Position numbers and translations under genes: made by a program | The notes under the pieces: generated by a model | The model's database searches: none | Told to the model about the DNA's origin: nothing | The model's input: the letters and a program-made list of their open reading frames with translations, nothing else | Assembly (NCBI GenBank): GCA_963814875.1 | Contig: CAWFFJ010000016.1 | Coordinates: forward strand, 62,001 to 126,000 | Reading direction: 5' to 3' | Length of the DNA: 64,000 nt | From: CAVSIS01 sp963814875 | GTDB taxonomy: Bacteria; Acidobacteriota; Thermoanaerobaculia; Thermoanaerobaculales; Sulfomarinibacteraceae | Part shown: one piece after another, positions 62,871 through 64,000 of the stretch | Layout of the letters: each line of letters opens with the position of its first letter | Position numbering within the stretch: the stretch's first letter is position 1

Positions 62871-64000
62871 ATGAGGCGCCTGCGACTGCTCACCGGCGGC
62901 GAGTCCCACGGTCCCGGGTTGACCGCGGTGCTCGAGGGACTGCCGGCAGGTCTCGCGCTCGACCGGGCCGACATCGACCGCTGGCTCGCCCGCCGTCAGC
63001 ACGGCTACGGCCGCGGCGGCCGGCAGCGCATCGAGCGCGACCGGGTCGAGGTCACCGGCGGCCTGCGCAACGGCGTCACCCTCGGCTCCCCGCTGGTGCT
63101 CCAGGTCGCCAACCTCGACTGGAAGAACTGGGCGGCAGCCATGGACCCGTGGGCGGTCGACCCCGCGGCCGCCGCCGGCCGCGCCGTGACGGCGCCCCGC
63201 CCGGGCCACGCGGACCTTGCCGGCGGCCTCGGCACCGACCAGCTCGACGACCTGCGCAATGTGCTGGAGCGCGCCTCGGCCCGCGAGACCGCGGCCCGGG
63301 TCGCGGCCGGCGCGGTCTGCGCCCAGCTCCTCGGACGCTACGGCATCGCCTTCCGCTCCGCGGTTCTCCAGCTCGGCCCTCACGTCGTCCGTACCGGCCC
63401 GCCGAGCTGGGAGGACCTCGCCGGTGTGCGCCCGGACTCGCCCCTGGTCACGCCCGACCCGGACCGGGAGGACGCGCTGGTGGAGGCGGTCCGCACTGCC
63501 CGTGAAACCGGCGAGACCCTCGGCGGGGTGGTTGGCGCCGTGGTCCGGGGTCTCCCTCCGGGGCTCGGCTCCTACGTCCACTGGGACCGCAAGCTCGACG
63601 GCCGAGTGGTGCAGGCCCTGGTCGCGATCCCCTCGGTGAAGGCGGCCGCAATCGGCGCCGGCCTCGAGGTCGCGGCCGTGGTCGGCTCCGAGGCCCACGA
63701 CGCGATCGTCGCCGGTCCGCACGGTCTCGAGCGCCCGACCAATCGTGCCGGCGGCCTCGAGGGCGGCGTGACCAACGGCGCCGACCTCGTGGTGCGGGCG
63801 TACTTCAAGCCGATCGCCACACTGCGTCGCGGCCTGCCCTCGGTCGACCTCGCGAACGGAGAGGCGCGCACCACCACCTGGGAGCGCTCCGACGTGACCG
63901 CGATCGGCGCCGCGCCGGTGATCGTCGAAGCGATGCTCGCCCTCGTGCTCGCCGACGCCCTGCTCGAGAAGCTCGGAGGCGACGCCGTCGCCGACCTCGA
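62871..64000 (+). CDS. aroC: chorismate synthase (3' end cut by window)
   Basis: AroC makes chorismate from 5-enolpyruvylshikimate 3-phosphate with reduced FMN. The visible 376 residues show LLTGGESHGPGLTAVLEG at the start, RQHGYGRGGRQRIE, PRPGHADLAG, RASARETAARVAAGAV and GGLEGGVTNG. These are all conserved signatures, and only the last few residues are missing. No strong ribosome site is seen before ATG 62871. Confidence 0.96.
   Translation, partial: MRRLRLLTGGESHGPGLTAVLEGLPAGLALDRADIDRWLARRQHGYGRGGRQRIERDRVEVTGGLRNGVTLGSPLVLQVANLDWKNWAAAMDPWAVDPAAAAGRAVTAPRPGHADLAGGLGTDQLDDLRNVLERASARETAARVAAGAVCAQLLGRYGIAFRSAVLQLGPHVVRTGPPSWEDLAGVRPDSPLVTPDPDREDALVEAVRTARETGETLGGVVGAVVRGLPPGLGSYVHWDRKLDGRVVQALVAIPSVKAAAIGAGLEVAAVVGSEAHDAIVAGPHGLERPTNRAGGLEGGVTNGADLVVRAYFKPIATLRRGLPSVDLANGEARTTTWERSDVTAIGAAPVIVEAMLALVLADALLEKLGGDAVADL

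Overview
This is about 64 kb of GC-rich chromosome from a Gram-negative bacterium, read here as an acidobacterium, possibly of the Thermoanaerobaculia type. The inference rests on a large carboxypeptidase-regulatory-domain TonB receptor, secreted proteins with Acidobacteria-style repeats, an Mla-type lipid transport operon, UbiA/UbiX, and dispersed families of short interspersed elements. No taxonomic search could be run. Almost everything is conserved housekeeping and envelope biology. There are no CRISPR arrays, prophages or recognisable transposases.

Layout. 1-5989: the end of a TonB-family protein and a small coiled-coil protein, then an overlapping + strand run of accD, folC, dgt, rpiB and glyA. 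5986-9242 (-): one secreted repeat protein broken by five frameshifts, each repaired by adding a single G to an existing G run. 9543-13232 (-): PHP-domain phosphoesterase, DUF6125-like protein and glnA. 13387-20173: HD-domain protein, serS, and a tight (-) operon ubiX-ubiA-dNK-panB-panC-panD. 20539-25364: ComEA-like HhH protein and a pseudopilin behind a sigma-54-type promoter, a sugar nucleotidyltransferase with a CYTH protein, and selB. 25306-34872: secreted protein, glycosyltransferase, hydrolase, Hsp20, PilZ protein, DUF362/DUF6599/DUF1028 proteins, hemerythrin behind an FNR-like site, and a GGDEF protein. 34984-35535: four tRNAs. 35757-40249 (-): rph, then amiC-type amidase, GerMN and murI, then tmRNA. 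40765-48271: comM and a large cyclase-like gene, split by a 3.3 kb insertion. 48458-56207 (-): operon dnaB-mlaE-mlaF-mlaD-radA-membrane protein. 56445-64000: aroB, TonB-dependent receptor, 5'-nucleotidase and the start of aroC.

The most unusual features are four. (1) A 3.3 kb foreign-looking segment (B-lectin secreted protein plus a zinc-ribbon methyltransferase) sits between two 282-bp direct copies of the comM 3' end/next-gene 5' end, so both flanking genes remain intact. (2) At least eight short intergenic elements are bounded by inverted arrays of 8-bp units (CACAGAGR or CACCAAGA types), some with inner 7-bp arrays (GCRAGAC/GTCTYGC). (3) A -10 box placed 6-7 nt before the start codon recurs at eight genes, which suggests widespread leaderless transcripts. 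(4) A putative class III cyclase-like domain is buried in a 773-residue protein of unknown function.

Working together, the envelope genes (Mla operon, amidase-GerMN-MurI, TonB receptor, UshA-like nucleotidase) and the pilus/competence genes point to an outer-membrane-bearing, naturally transformable cell. SelB indicates that the genome makes selenoproteins. The FNR-type site at hemerythrin suggests oxygen or nitric oxide responsive regulation.
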